Assembly (NCBI GenBank): GCA_943331145.2
Contig: CALQKL020000004.1
Coordinates: 1 to 26,235 of the forward strand
DNA: 26,235 nucleotides
Direction: 5' to 3'
Source of the DNA: Chitinophaga pinensis
GTDB lineage: Bacteria > Bacteroidota > Bacteroidia > Chitinophagales > Chitinophagaceae
A program made the translations under genes and the position numbers. Of the stretch, positions 1-7,129 are shown in pieces. The notes beneath the pieces are model-generated. The model saw only the letters and a program-made list of their open reading frames with translations, did no database searches and was not told where the DNA came from. Within the stretch, counting starts at the first letter, position 1. The number at the start of each line of letters is the position of its first letter.

Positions 1-1
1 C

Positions 2-70
2 AATATGTTGTTGAAAAATATGAAAGGAACAAAAGACAATGCCGAATTCCTGACATCAATGAATGGATAA
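2..70 (+). CDS. 3' end of an unidentified gene (partial)
   Basis: Frame 2 is open from the window edge to TAA at 68-70 and gives a tail ending LKNMKGTKDNAEFLTSMNG. Two other things support a plus-strand gene ending here: the codon use is normal for the window, and a strong plus-strand terminator follows 33 bases later. Frame 1 is also open to a TAG at 73-75, but its composition is less protein-like. The family cannot be named from 22 residues. Confidence 0.35.
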   Translation, partial: NMLLKNMKGTKDNAEFLTSMNG

Positions 71-102
71 GCTAGTTTTTATTTGATAACTAATTTTATT
101 TT

Positions 103-149
103 CCATGTTAAGAAGCCAATCAACGGTTAACTTAACATGGATTTTTTTT
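103..149 (+). terminator. Rho-independent terminator of the upstream gene
   Basis: A perfect 10-bp stem, CCATGTTAAG (103-112) with CTTAACATGG (131-140), is extended inward by GCC/GGT pairing and followed by a run of eight T (142-149). It separates the upstream partial gene from the sigma-factor gene. Confidence 0.85.
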
Positions 150-272
150 ATACTCGATTTTATTTTTATCTATTCTTTCTATTTCGTACTTTTCACAATG
201 TAATTTTTAGAATAGGCAACGAAATCTATTCTACACGTATCTCTCATTAAAATCAATTAACTACGTTAAATA

Positions 273-821
273 TTGACAGAACAACAATTAATAAAAGGTT
301 GCGTCCGTCAGGAACACGTTGCTCAAAAATCAGTTTTTGACTTATACGCCAAACGAATGATGGGCGTGTGTCTTCGCTATGCCCGTAATGAAGTGGATGC
401 CGAAGAAATTTTAATTGAAGCGTTTTGTAAAGTGTTTGAAAAAATTCATCAGTTTAAACACGAAGGTTCTTTTGAAGGTTGGATTAGAAAAATTGTGGTT
501 AATGTAGCATTGAAAAAATATAGTTTGATTCGTTTCACCTACGAAAAATCATTTAACTACGAAGCCAATTATGAAGAAAACTATTTTCAGGAGGAGAATT
601 CTTTAAGCGCTTTAGGCGAAAAAGAAATTCTTGCGCTTATAAATAATTTACCCGATGGGTATAGATTGATTTTTAATTTGTACGTTATTGAAGGTTATAA
701 ACATGATGAAATTGCGGAGCTTTTAAAAATAAATTCCGGGACCAGCAGAAGTCAGCTTGCAAAAGCTCGAAACGTGTTGCAAAAACAAATATTATCCATG
801 CAAAATGAAGTAATAAAATGA
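273..821 (+). CDS. ECF-type RNA polymerase sigma factor
   Basis: A 182-residue sigma-70 family extracytoplasmic-function sigma factor, which directs RNA polymerase to a small regulon. Region 2 spans about residues 20-85 (core binding and -10 contact, with LYAKRMMGVCLRYARN followed by the acidic DAEEILIEAF helix). Region 4 spans about 120-172 (LPDGYRLIFNLYVIEGYKHDEIAELL, then the GTSRSQLAKAR helix-turn-helix). The region 3 domain is absent, as expected for ECF sigmas. The start is TTG at 273; the MTEQQLIKGC N-terminus is typical of Bacteroidota ECF sigmas, and no ATG upstream fits. The 100-bp gap to the next gene, on the same strand, carries an AAAAAGT heptamer run (about 847-868). The downstream membrane/barrel protein has the position and topology of its anti-sigma partner, so activity is probably controlled by an envelope signal (inference). 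Confidence 0.9.
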   Translation: MTEQQLIKGCVRQEHVAQKSVFDLYAKRMMGVCLRYARNEVDAEEILIEAFCKVFEKIHQFKHEGSFEGWIRKIVVNVALKKYSLIRFTYEKSFNYEANYEENYFQEENSLSALGEKEILALINNLPDGYRLIFNLYVIEGYKHDEIAELLKINSGTSRSQLAKARNVLQKQILSMQNEVIK

Positions 822-921
822 GCATGAGATTTGTAAAAAATATTAAAAGTAAAAAGTAAAAAGTAAAAAAATGGAAAGTCAACAATTTCATATTTTTTCA
901 TTTTGACTTAAATATTAACTG

Positions 922-2379
922 ATGAAAAATAAATTATTCGACGACTTTTTCAAACAACAAATGCTTCACATAGATGGTGAGGTATCTGATGATGTTTGGA
1001 ATAAAATAGCTGCCAAAAAAGAAAATAAAAAACGTTTTGGTTTTTGGTTTTTTAATAGCATCAATAGAACTTTTATGCTGGTTGGAATTGTTGCACTTTC
1101 TATAGTTTTAGGGTACACTATTTTTTCTAAAAACATCTTTAATAATAATTCAAGTTCAAAAGATAAACTTTCAAATAATGAAATTGTTGTAAACAACATT
1201 CAATCCCAAAACAAAACACAAAACATTGAATCTACAGATTCAAAAAATATAAACACAGAAACCAAAAATATAGGCGCTGCTGAAAATAACTACAGCGAAT
1301 TCAACTCAAATAATCAAAATAACAACAATAACAATTCATTTTCAAACTCATCCCACTTAAATCCAAATTTAACATCCAAAAAACCAAAAGTATCAACCCA
1401 ATTAAGTGAAAGTAAAATTTCAAACGATGATGAAAATGATTTAACAAAAAACAATATCCCAAATTCAAAAAACAACAAATTCAAAAAAAATGCTCAAAAA
1501 AAAGCAAATATTCAAAATGCTGAAATAGATGAAGTGCTTGATGATGCTGATGTACAATTAAAAAATAAATTTGATTTTGAGGTTGCCCTTTTAAAGAAAT
1601 CAAATCTTTTTTCTTTAAAATTAAATGCAAAAACTTTTCCTAAATTAACCATCCCTTGTCCTGATTTTAATAATAAAGAAAACAGCAGTTTTTTGGACAT
1701 TTATAGCAGTGTTGATTTTATTAATCGTCAGTTTTCAGATTCTGCCAATTCAATCTATTTAAAAAATAGAAACGAGGTGACTTCATCTCAACTGTCTTTT
1801 AGTGCAGGATTGAGGTATGTAAAAGAATTTGGTTCTCGTTTCAACTTTAGTGCTGGATTAAATTACAGTCAAATTAATGAACAGTTTAAATTTTCAAAAG
1901 GAAACATCATCCAAATCATATACGTTACAAATGCTTCTGGTGATACCGTTGATATTTATCAAACAGAAAGTACCCGATATAAAACAACTTATAATAAATA
2001 CAGAACATTTGATCTGCCAATTACACTTGGATATGGATGGCAAAAAAGCAAATGGGATTTTATAGTTAATGCAGGTGTTGTGATGAACATAATTAGTTTC
2101 TATAAAGGCGATATTTTAAACAGCGATTTACAACCCATTGCAATGAACGCTTCAACACTTTCAAAAGCATATCAGCTGAAAACCAATATTGGCTTAGGTT
2201 TTATTGGGTCGATGTCTATTGTTCGTCAACTTAACAATAAGTTAAGCGTGTTCACAGAACCGTATTTTAGATACAATTTTTCATTGATGAATAAAGAAAC
2301 CACCCATTTCAAACAACGCTTTACTAATACAGGTTTGCGTTTAGGCTTAAGAATGAATCTTAAAAATAAAAATCAATAA
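922..2379 (+). CDS. Putative trans-envelope anti-sigma/outer-membrane beta-barrel fusion protein
   Basis: A 485-residue protein with four visible parts. Residues 1-45 are charged and probably cytoplasmic (DDFFKQQ, DDVWNKIAAKKENKKR). One hydrophobic helix lies at about 49-68 (RTFMLVGIVALSIVLGYTIF). A low-complexity Asn/Ser/Lys/Gln linker covers about 72-215, including a run of six Asn. The C-terminal part, about 255-485, has alternating beta strands like PorT-type outer-membrane barrels (SAGLRYVKEF, FNFSAGLNYS, LPITLGYGW, TGLRLGLRMNL). No cleavable signal peptide is seen. The layout suggests a cytoplasmic sigma-binding segment, an inner-membrane anchor, a periplasm-spanning linker and a barrel in the outer membrane. 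Its place directly after an ECF sigma gene supports an anti-sigma role. That role is inferred from context; the N-terminal part shows no obvious zinc-binding anti-sigma motif. Confidence 0.75.
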   Translation: MKNKLFDDFFKQQMLHIDGEVSDDVWNKIAAKKENKKRFGFWFFNSINRTFMLVGIVALSIVLGYTIFSKNIFNNNSSSKDKLSNNEIVVNNIQSQNKTQNIESTDSKNINTETKNIGAAENNYSEFNSNNQNNNNNNSFSNSSHLNPNLTSKKPKVSTQLSESKISNDDENDLTKNNIPNSKNNKFKKNAQKKANIQNAEIDEVLDDADVQLKNKFDFEVALLKKSNLFSLKLNAKTFPKLTIPCPDFNNKENSSFLDIYSSVDFINRQFSDSANSIYLKNRNEVTSSQLSFSAGLRYVKEFGSRFNFSAGLNYSQINEQFKFSKGNIIQIIYVTNASGDTVDIYQTESTRYKTTYNKYRTFDLPITLGYGWQKSKWDFIVNAGVVMNIISFYKGDILNSDLQPIAMNASTLSKAYQLKTNIGLGFIGSMSIVRQLNNKLSVFTEPYFRYNFSLMNKETTHFKQRFTNTGLRLGLRMNLKNKNQ

Positions 2380-2440
2380 GGCAACAAAAAATACAAACAT
2401 TGCGTCTTAACTTTAATTCCTAATTTATAAATACCAAAAA

Positions 2441-4270
2441 ATGAAAAATTTTATTGCTTCTTCTTTCAAAAGTTTGCTGGTTCTTTTATTGGCAGCAACC
2501 GCGTTATGGTCTTGTCAAAAAGATTTAGATGAAACCCTAGTTGACAGCATCAACCAGATTCCGAATTTAACTACTAAAATAAATTCATCTGTTTCTGGAT
2601 TTGTAGTTGATGAAAACAATCAAGCTGTTGCTGGTGCATCAGTTGTTGTGTATGATAAAACAACCACAACGGATGATTACGGATATTTCTCAGTTAAAAA
2701 TGTAAGTGTTGTTAAAACTGCTGCAGTTGTTACTGTAAAAAAATCAGGATATTTTCCTGGTATTAAAACGTACATCGCCACTGAAAACAAATCTGCATTT
2801 TTTAGAATTAAATTAATTCCAAAATTAAACAGCGGATCTTTCAACGGTTTAAATGGTGGAACGATAAGCTTATCAAATGGGATGAAAATAGATTTTCCTG
2901 TAAACGGAATTCAAGATTTACTTTCTTCTAATAGCAATCCATACAGCGGAACTGTATACGTTTCAGCTTCATACATCAACCCAACGGCATCTGATATCAA
3001 TTCAATTATGCCAGGTGATTTAAGGGGGATAAATCAAGAAGGTTCAATGAAAGTGTTACAATCTTTCGGGATGGTGGCTGTTGAATTAAAAGGTGACAAC
3101 GGACAAGCATTACAAATTGCTTCAGGTAAAAAAGCAACCCTAACTTTTCCAATTCCAAGTTCTTTAAGCACTACTGCACCAGCATCAATTCCATTATGGT
3201 ATTTTGATGAATCAAATGGTTTGTGGAAAGAAGAAGGATCTGCAACAAAAGTTGGCAATAATTATGTTGGAGATGTTGCGCATTTTTCATTTTGGAATTG
3301 TGATGTACCAAGCAATTTTGTTCAATTCAATTGTACACTAGTAAATGAAAATGGTCAACCAATTCCTTATACTTGGGTTAAAATAACCAATGTAAACTTA
3401 CCACAAAGTTATAGCTACGGCTTAACCGATTCAAGTGGATTTGTTGCAGGCGCTGTTCCAAATAATGCTTCTTTGAAATTGGATGTATATACTCAATTTG
3501 ATTGTGGTACTGCAGCATATACACAAACGTTCAGCACAAACAATTCCAATCTTTCTTTAGGAAATCTTACCATTCCAAATACTACAGCACATACCGCTAA
3601 CGTTTCAGGTACAGTAACAGATTGTAACAATGCTGCCGTTTCAAATGGTTATATCATTATGCTCAAAAATAATCAATACTATAGATACAACCTTAGCTCA
3701 ACTGGCACCTTCAATTTTTCAAATCTTTTATGCAATGGAAATTCTGAAAGCGTTACGTTTATAGCTGAAGACATTTCAAGCAATCAACAAAGCACACCAT
3801 TTAGTTATACGATAAATACAGGAAATAACACTGTGCCTAATTTACAAGCATGCGGAACTACAACTGAGCAATTTATTAATTTAAACATTAATGGTACAAA
3901 CTACAACTATTCATCACCGGTAGATTCTTTTGGTTTTTATGTTAATGTACAATCAAATCCTGTTTCAATTTCTTTAAACGGTACTCATATTACCCAATCA
4001 GGAGGAACTTCAATTTATAATCAAACATATTTTCAAATCTCTCAAACCAATATTTCTGCTGGAAGTACACAACAATTGATGAGTTTATATACTTCACATG
4101 TTGGAAATGATTCAACCTCTATAACTTCACCAATAAATGTACAAATTACAGAATACGGAAGTGTTGGTCAATTCATTGCTGGAAATTTCTCAGGTGCTTT
4201 AATTGGAGGTGCTCCAACGAGTACAATTTACAATACATCATGTACCTTCAGAATTCGTAGAACTCAATAA
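2441..4270 (+). CDS. Surface-exposed lipoprotein with carboxypeptidase-regulatory-like domain
   Basis: A 609-residue lipoprotein. The signal peptide is MKNFIASSFKSLLVLLLAATALWSC with the lipid-modified Cys at 25. The following QKDLDE closely matches the Bacteroidota lipoprotein export signal (consensus QKDDE described in Capnocytophaga), so it should be displayed on the cell surface. Residues about 49-126 form a carboxypeptidase-regulatory-like beta-sandwich (SGFVVDENNQAVAGASVVVYD, then DDYGYFSV and SGYFPG). Residues about 130-290 form a second beta module with GGTISLSNG, PGDLRGI, FGMVAVEL and IPLWYFDESNGLWKEEG; it recalls ZU5/FAM171-like extracellular modules, but I am not sure of the family. 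The rest, about 295-609, is Ser/Thr/Asn-rich Ig-like repeats. It ends the sigma/barrel/lipoprotein block and may be that system's ligand or output, or an adhesin-like protein. No enzymatic motif is seen. Confidence 0.8.
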   Translation: MKNFIASSFKSLLVLLLAATALWSCQKDLDETLVDSINQIPNLTTKINSSVSGFVVDENNQAVAGASVVVYDKTTTTDDYGYFSVKNVSVVKTAAVVTVKKSGYFPGIKTYIATENKSAFFRIKLIPKLNSGSFNGLNGGTISLSNGMKIDFPVNGIQDLLSSNSNPYSGTVYVSASYINPTASDINSIMPGDLRGINQEGSMKVLQSFGMVAVELKGDNGQALQIASGKKATLTFPIPSSLSTTAPASIPLWYFDESNGLWKEEGSATKVGNNYVGDVAHFSFWNCDVPSNFVQFNCTLVNENGQPIPYTWVKITNVNLPQSYSYGLTDSSGFVAGAVPNNASLKLDVYTQFDCGTAAYTQTFSTNNSNLSLGNLTIPNTTAHTANVSGTVTDCNNAAVSNGYIIMLKNNQYYRYNLSSTGTFNFSNLLCNGNSESVTFIAEDISSNQQSTPFSYTINTGNNTVPNLQACGTTTEQFINLNINGTNYNYSSPVDSFGFYVNVQSNPVSISLNGTHITQSGGTSIYNQTYFQISQTNISAGSTQQLMSLYTSHVGNDSTSITSPINVQITEYGSVGQFIAGNFSGALIGGAPTSTIYNTSCTFRIRRTQ

Positions 4271-4285
4271 AGAAGACTATTTTTT

Positions 4286-4320
4286 AAAAATGCCCGCTGT
4301 TTTCAGTGGGCATTTTTTTT
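4286..4320. terminator. Bidirectional Rho-independent terminator
   Basis: The stem TGCCCGCT (4291-4298) pairs with AGTGGGCA (4305-4312), with one G-T wobble. It is flanked by five A on the left and eight T on the right, so it can act on both strands. It lies between convergent genes (lipoprotein + and OB-fold protein -). Confidence 0.9.
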
Positions 4321-4347
4321 ATAAAAAAGTTGAGCTTCAAAAATGAA

Positions 4348-5085
4348 TTATTCCAATTCAACCACCAACCTATCTGGCGTTAAATGTTTTATTTTAACCA
4401 TTAAAGCTGTACCTAAAATAATTTCCGAAGATTTTAATTTTTGATCTATTACTTCATCAATCACAATTTTACATTCAATTTCCGATTCAGCTAAAATAAC
4501 AAACAAACCAAAAGGTGTAATTTTTGAAACAACGGCTTCAATAGGTTCTTCCTTTTTAGATTGTTTTATGGCAATTAAAAAGCCAGGTGTATATTGATGG
4601 TTAAATAATTCTGCAGAAATCTTATCCGATTTTTCTAAGTTCGTTAGTTTAAAAGTAACCGCCCTATCGGCTTCTGTTACGGTTGGAGGGATTTCATATT
4701 TATACACACGCAATGGGAAGAATAAATAACTTTCAATTTCTTTTATAAAATATTGGTCTTCTACTTGTTTAATGTAACCTAAAAACTTATTGGTTAATTG
4801 TGCTTTATTAATCAATACTTCAAGCGCATTATTAAATTCATATAATACATGATCTGCAAAAAAAACGCCAGCACTCGATTTTTTAATGATAAATTTCACA
4901 TTATCTCCAACCAAAAAGCGATGAGGCTTTTTAATTAATTTAAGTTGTACATATTTCTCCTGTTGCTTATCATCAATAATTGCCTGAATATTTTTGGATT
5001 TATTTCCTGTGATATATTCAATTGTAGCAATCTGCTTATCGTTGTTGATGTATGTAATTTTTCCCCTGTAATATTTTTCAGACAT
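4348..5085 (-). CDS. Predicted OB-fold/S1-like RNA-binding protein
   Basis: A 245-residue soluble basic protein without signal peptide. It looks like three OB-fold-sized beta units: about 4-85 (YRGKITYINNDKQIATIEYI ... FLVGDNVKFIIKK), about 97-160, and about 181-245. The last is the clearest S1-like unit (IEAVVSKITPFGLFVIL ... LGTALMVKIKHLTPDRLVVEL). S1 units bind single-stranded RNA, so a role in translation or RNA handling is likely. I cannot assign a named family. It is transcribed away from a perfect TATATTTG box that sits only 4 nt before the ATG. It lies downstream of pyrH on the same strand, but 350 bp of repeats intervene, so it is probably a separate unit. Confidence 0.7.
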   Translation of the reverse strand: MSEKYYRGKITYINNDKQIATIEYITGNKSKNIQAIIDDKQQEKYVQLKLIKKPHRFLVGDNVKFIIKKSSAGVFFADHVLYEFNNALEVLINKAQLTNKFLGYIKQVEDQYFIKEIESYLFFPLRVYKYEIPPTVTEADRAVTFKLTNLEKSDKISAELFNHQYTPGFLIAIKQSKKEEPIEAVVSKITPFGLFVILAESEIECKIVIDEVIDQKLKSSEIILGTALMVKIKHLTPDRLVVELE

Positions 5086-5089
5086 AGTT

Positions 5090-5097
5090 CAAATATA
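5090..5097 (-). promoter_or_regulatory. -7 box TATATTTG of the OB-fold gene
   Basis: Read on the minus strand this is a perfect TAnnTTTG Bacteroidota -7 element. Only AACT separates it from the ATG, which would give a leaderless or nearly leaderless transcript. No convincing TTTG -33 element is seen. Confidence 0.5.
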
Positions 5098-5114
5098 GAT
5101 TAAAGTAGATGGAA

Positions 5115-5195
5115 GTTTATGAGGTTTGAGAGGTTTGTGAGGTTCAATGAGTTCAATATGTTCAATATGTTCAAAAGGTTGAAAAGGTTGAAAGT
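5115..5195. repeat. 9-nt minisatellite, nine units
   Basis: Nine consecutive nonamers can be read without a gap: GTTTATGAG, GTTTGAGAG, GTTTGTGAG, GTTCAATGA, GTTCAATAT, GTTCAATAT, GTTCAAAAG, GTTGAAAAG, GTTGAAAGT. Every unit starts with GTT. The same kind of unit is found at 9615-9653 (complementary strand) and 14950-14994. Confidence 0.85.
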
Positions 5196-5207
5196 ATTTT
5201 CCAATAA

Positions 5208-5360
5208 TTAGCATCTTTAAAAAAACAAAAAACCTTCGTGTCTTTGCGTCTTCGTGACTTAGTGTTAAAAATTAATTCTCGTAGAGAATTCATTCAAAAG
5301 GGTTAGAAGCATTCTCCATAGGGTTAGCATCTTTAAAAAAACAAAAAACCTTCGTGTCTT
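5208..5360. repeat. 37-bp exact direct repeat pair
   Basis: The 37-bp segment 5208-5244 (from TTAGCATC to TTCGTGTCTT) recurs exactly at 5324-5360. Between the copies lie the CGAAG-type tandem and the AATTCTC palindrome. Confidence 0.9.
5234..5292 (-). repeat. CGAAG-type tandem plus AATTCTC palindrome (copy C)
   Basis: Read on the minus strand: the palindrome AATTCTC-TAC-GAGAATT (5274-5290), an A/T spacer, then degenerate tandems of the type AACACTAAG, CACGAAGACG, CAAAGACACGAAG. It is an inverted relative of the units at 9281-9337 and 9392-9449. Confidence 0.85.
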
Positions 5361-5385
5361 CGTGTTTCAAATCCTTCGTGTCAAA

Positions 5386-5402
5386 AAATGCTGCAAGCAT
5401 TT
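5386..5402. repeat. Short perfect hairpin
   Basis: AAATGCT (5386-5392) and AGCATTT (5396-5402) form a 7-bp stem with a GCA loop. It lies within the 350-bp repeat-filled gap upstream of the pyrH stop codon, with no T-run, so a terminator role is unlikely. Confidence 0.5.
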
Positions 5403-5435
5403 CAACTTCGTGTTTCTTTTGTCTAGTACCCAGTG

Positions 5436-6149
5436 CTAATTACTCACCAACGTTCCAACTTTTTCACCCGTTACCACATTCAAAAGATTTCCTGGTTGGT
5501 TCATATCAAAAACAATAATCGGTAAATTGTTTTCCATGCAAAGTGTAAAAGCAGTCATATCCATTACTTTAAGCTGTTGGCTTATACATTCTGAGAAAGT
5601 AATTTTATCATATTTTGTGGCATCTGGATTTTTTTCAGGATCAGCAGTATAAATACCATTTACACGCGTTCCTTTTAAAATAACATCTGCTTTTATTTCA
5701 ATGGCCCTTAATGAACCTGCCGTATCTGTAGTAAAATATGGATTACCGGTACCAGCTCCAAAGATTACAACACGTCCTTTTTCAAGATGACGAATTGCTC
5801 TTCTTCGGATATATGGTTCTGCAATTTGTTCCATTTTGATTGCGCTTTGTAAACGGGTGTACACACCAGCTTTTTCTAGTCCACTTTGTACAGCCATACC
5901 ATTTATAACTGTAGCGAGCATGCCCATGTAATCACCCTGAGCCCTTTCAATACCGGTTTCTGCTTCATTCATTCCACGATAAATATTTCCGCCTCCAATT
6001 ACCAATGCTACTTGCACGCCCATATCAGTTATCTGTTTGATATCCTTTGCGTACTGAGCAATTACATCAGAGTCTAAACCAAAACTTTTATCTCCCATTA
6101 AAGATTCTCCGGATAGTTTCAATAATATTCTTTTGTACTTTGGCAACAT
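5436..6149 (-). CDS. pyrH: Uridylate kinase (UMP kinase)
   Basis: A 237-residue cytoplasmic amino-acid-kinase-fold enzyme that phosphorylates UMP to UDP with ATP in pyrimidine nucleotide synthesis. The length matches the family. Motifs visible: KLSGE at 11-15 (phosphate binding), IGGGN at 51-55, GDYMGMLATVINGMA at 72-86, the UMP-binding TDTAGSLRA near 141-149, and KGTRVNGIYTADP at 159-171. It follows tsf on the same strand, an order often seen in bacteria, but a terminator hairpin lies in the 84-bp gap. pyrH may therefore be read through only in part or have its own promoter. The usual next gene, frr, is not present downstream. Confidence 0.97.
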   Translation of the reverse strand: MLPKYKRILLKLSGESLMGDKSFGLDSDVIAQYAKDIKQITDMGVQVALVIGGGNIYRGMNEAETGIERAQGDYMGMLATVINGMAVQSGLEKAGVYTRLQSAIKMEQIAEPYIRRRAIRHLEKGRVVIFGAGTGNPYFTTDTAGSLRAIEIKADVILKGTRVNGIYTADPEKNPDATKYDKITFSECISQQLKVMDMTAFTLCMENNLPIIVFDMNQPGNLLNVVTGEKVGTLVSN

Positions 6150-6195
6150 GGTTGGGTCAATTTTTTATTGTTGAATAAATATAAAAATAATAATC

Positions 6196-6223
6196 AAAAA
6201 AAACCCGGCTTTTAAAAACCGGG
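6196..6223 (-). terminator. Terminator after tsf
   Basis: On the minus strand CCCGG (6223-6219) pairs with CCGGG (6208-6204) and is followed by eight T (6203-6196). It lies between tsf and pyrH and probably ends or attenuates the ribosomal-protein operon. Confidence 0.8.
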
Positions 6224-6233
6224 CTTTAATAAA

Positions 6234-7055
6234 TTATCCTAATGCAACTCTCTTAAATTCAGTAACACTTAAATTGGCATCAATGCCTTTTAAATATTCT
6301 GAAACAGATTTATTGCCATCTTTTACAAAGGCTTGAGCCATTAAAGTATTGTCTTTGAAAAATTTATTTAATTTTCCCATTGCAATTTTTTCGGCCATTT
6401 CTGCTGGTTTTCCTTCTGCTTTTACCATTTCAATAGCGATATCTTTTTCTCTAGCGATTACTTCTGGAGAAATTGAGCTTTCGTCAACAGCTAATGGATT
6501 CATTGCAGCAATTTGCATAGCAACATCTTTTCCAGCTTCAGCAGCTTCTAATGTTAATCCTACCAATACACCCATACGGTTTGAACCATGAATATATGTA
6601 GCAACAAAAGGCGCTTCAATTCTTTCAAATTTAGAGATTTCAATTTTTTCTCCGATAGCAGCTAATTTATCATTAATCATATCAGATACTTTTGCACCAT
6701 TGATTTCTACATTATTTAATTCTTCTGCAGATTTCACATTGTGTGCAATGGCAGCATCAGCAATACTTTGAGCAAATGCTACGAAATCAGCGTTTTTGCT
6801 TACAAAGTCTGTTTCACAACTGATGCATAAAACGATTCCTGCTTTATTATCTGCTGTTGGATATGCTAAAATAACACCTTCTTTTGCTTCACGATCACTA
6901 CGTTTTGCAGCCACTTTTTGACCTTGCTTACGTAACCAATCAATTGCAGCTTCAAAATCACCGTTGCTTTCTGTTAATGCTTTACGACAATCCATCATTC
7001 CTGCTCCAGTTGCCTGACGTAATTTATTTATGTCTGCTGCTGTAATTGTACTCAT
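6234..7055 (-). CDS. tsf: Translation elongation factor Ts
   Basis: A 273-residue cytoplasmic guanine-nucleotide exchange factor that regenerates EF-Tu-GTP. The N-terminal UBA-like domain (residues about 1-50) has the signature LRQATGAGMMDCRKAL. The EF-Tu contact motif TDFV is at 82-85 in the core domain, followed by duplicated core subdomains to the C-terminus. Length is normal. It lies 74 bp after rpsB. Unusually for this window, a strong Shine-Dalgarno sequence (AAAAGGAGGT) stands 4 nt before the ATG. Confidence 0.97.
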   Translation of the reverse strand: MSTITAADINKLRQATGAGMMDCRKALTESNGDFEAAIDWLRKQGQKVAAKRSDREAKEGVILAYPTADNKAGIVLCISCETDFVSKNADFVAFAQSIADAAIAHNVKSAEELNNVEINGAKVSDMINDKLAAIGEKIEISKFERIEAPFVATYIHGSNRMGVLVGLTLEAAEAGKDVAMQIAAMNPLAVDESSISPEVIAREKDIAIEMVKAEGKPAEMAEKIAMGKLNKFFKDNTLMAQAFVKDGNKSVSEYLKGIDANLSVTEFKRVALG

Positions 7056-7059
7056 AGTT

Positions 7060-7069
7060 ACCTCCTTTT
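7060..7069 (-). promoter_or_regulatory. Strong Shine-Dalgarno site of tsf
   Basis: The minus strand reads AAAAGGAGGTAACTATG. Eight bases, AAGGAGGT, match the canonical Shine-Dalgarno sequence, with 5 nt between GGAGG and ATG. The starts of rpsB, rpsI and rplM in the same cluster show no such motif, as is usual for Bacteroidota. Confidence 0.85.
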
Positions 7070-7129
7070 ATTCTTCGTATTTGAAGATAAATGTTTTAAA
7101 TATGTTTAATAAATTAATTTATTTTAAAA

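Noticed and set aside
685..891. 68-aa ORF on the minus strand at the end of the sigma gene
   Set aside because: It lies opposite region 4 of the sigma factor and the AAAAAGT run; its Phe/Leu-rich composition reflects the antisense of A-rich DNA.
5115..5195. CRISPR array or coding repeat in the 9-nt arrays
   Set aside because: The unit is far too short for a CRISPR repeat, and stop codons interrupt translation in the flanks.
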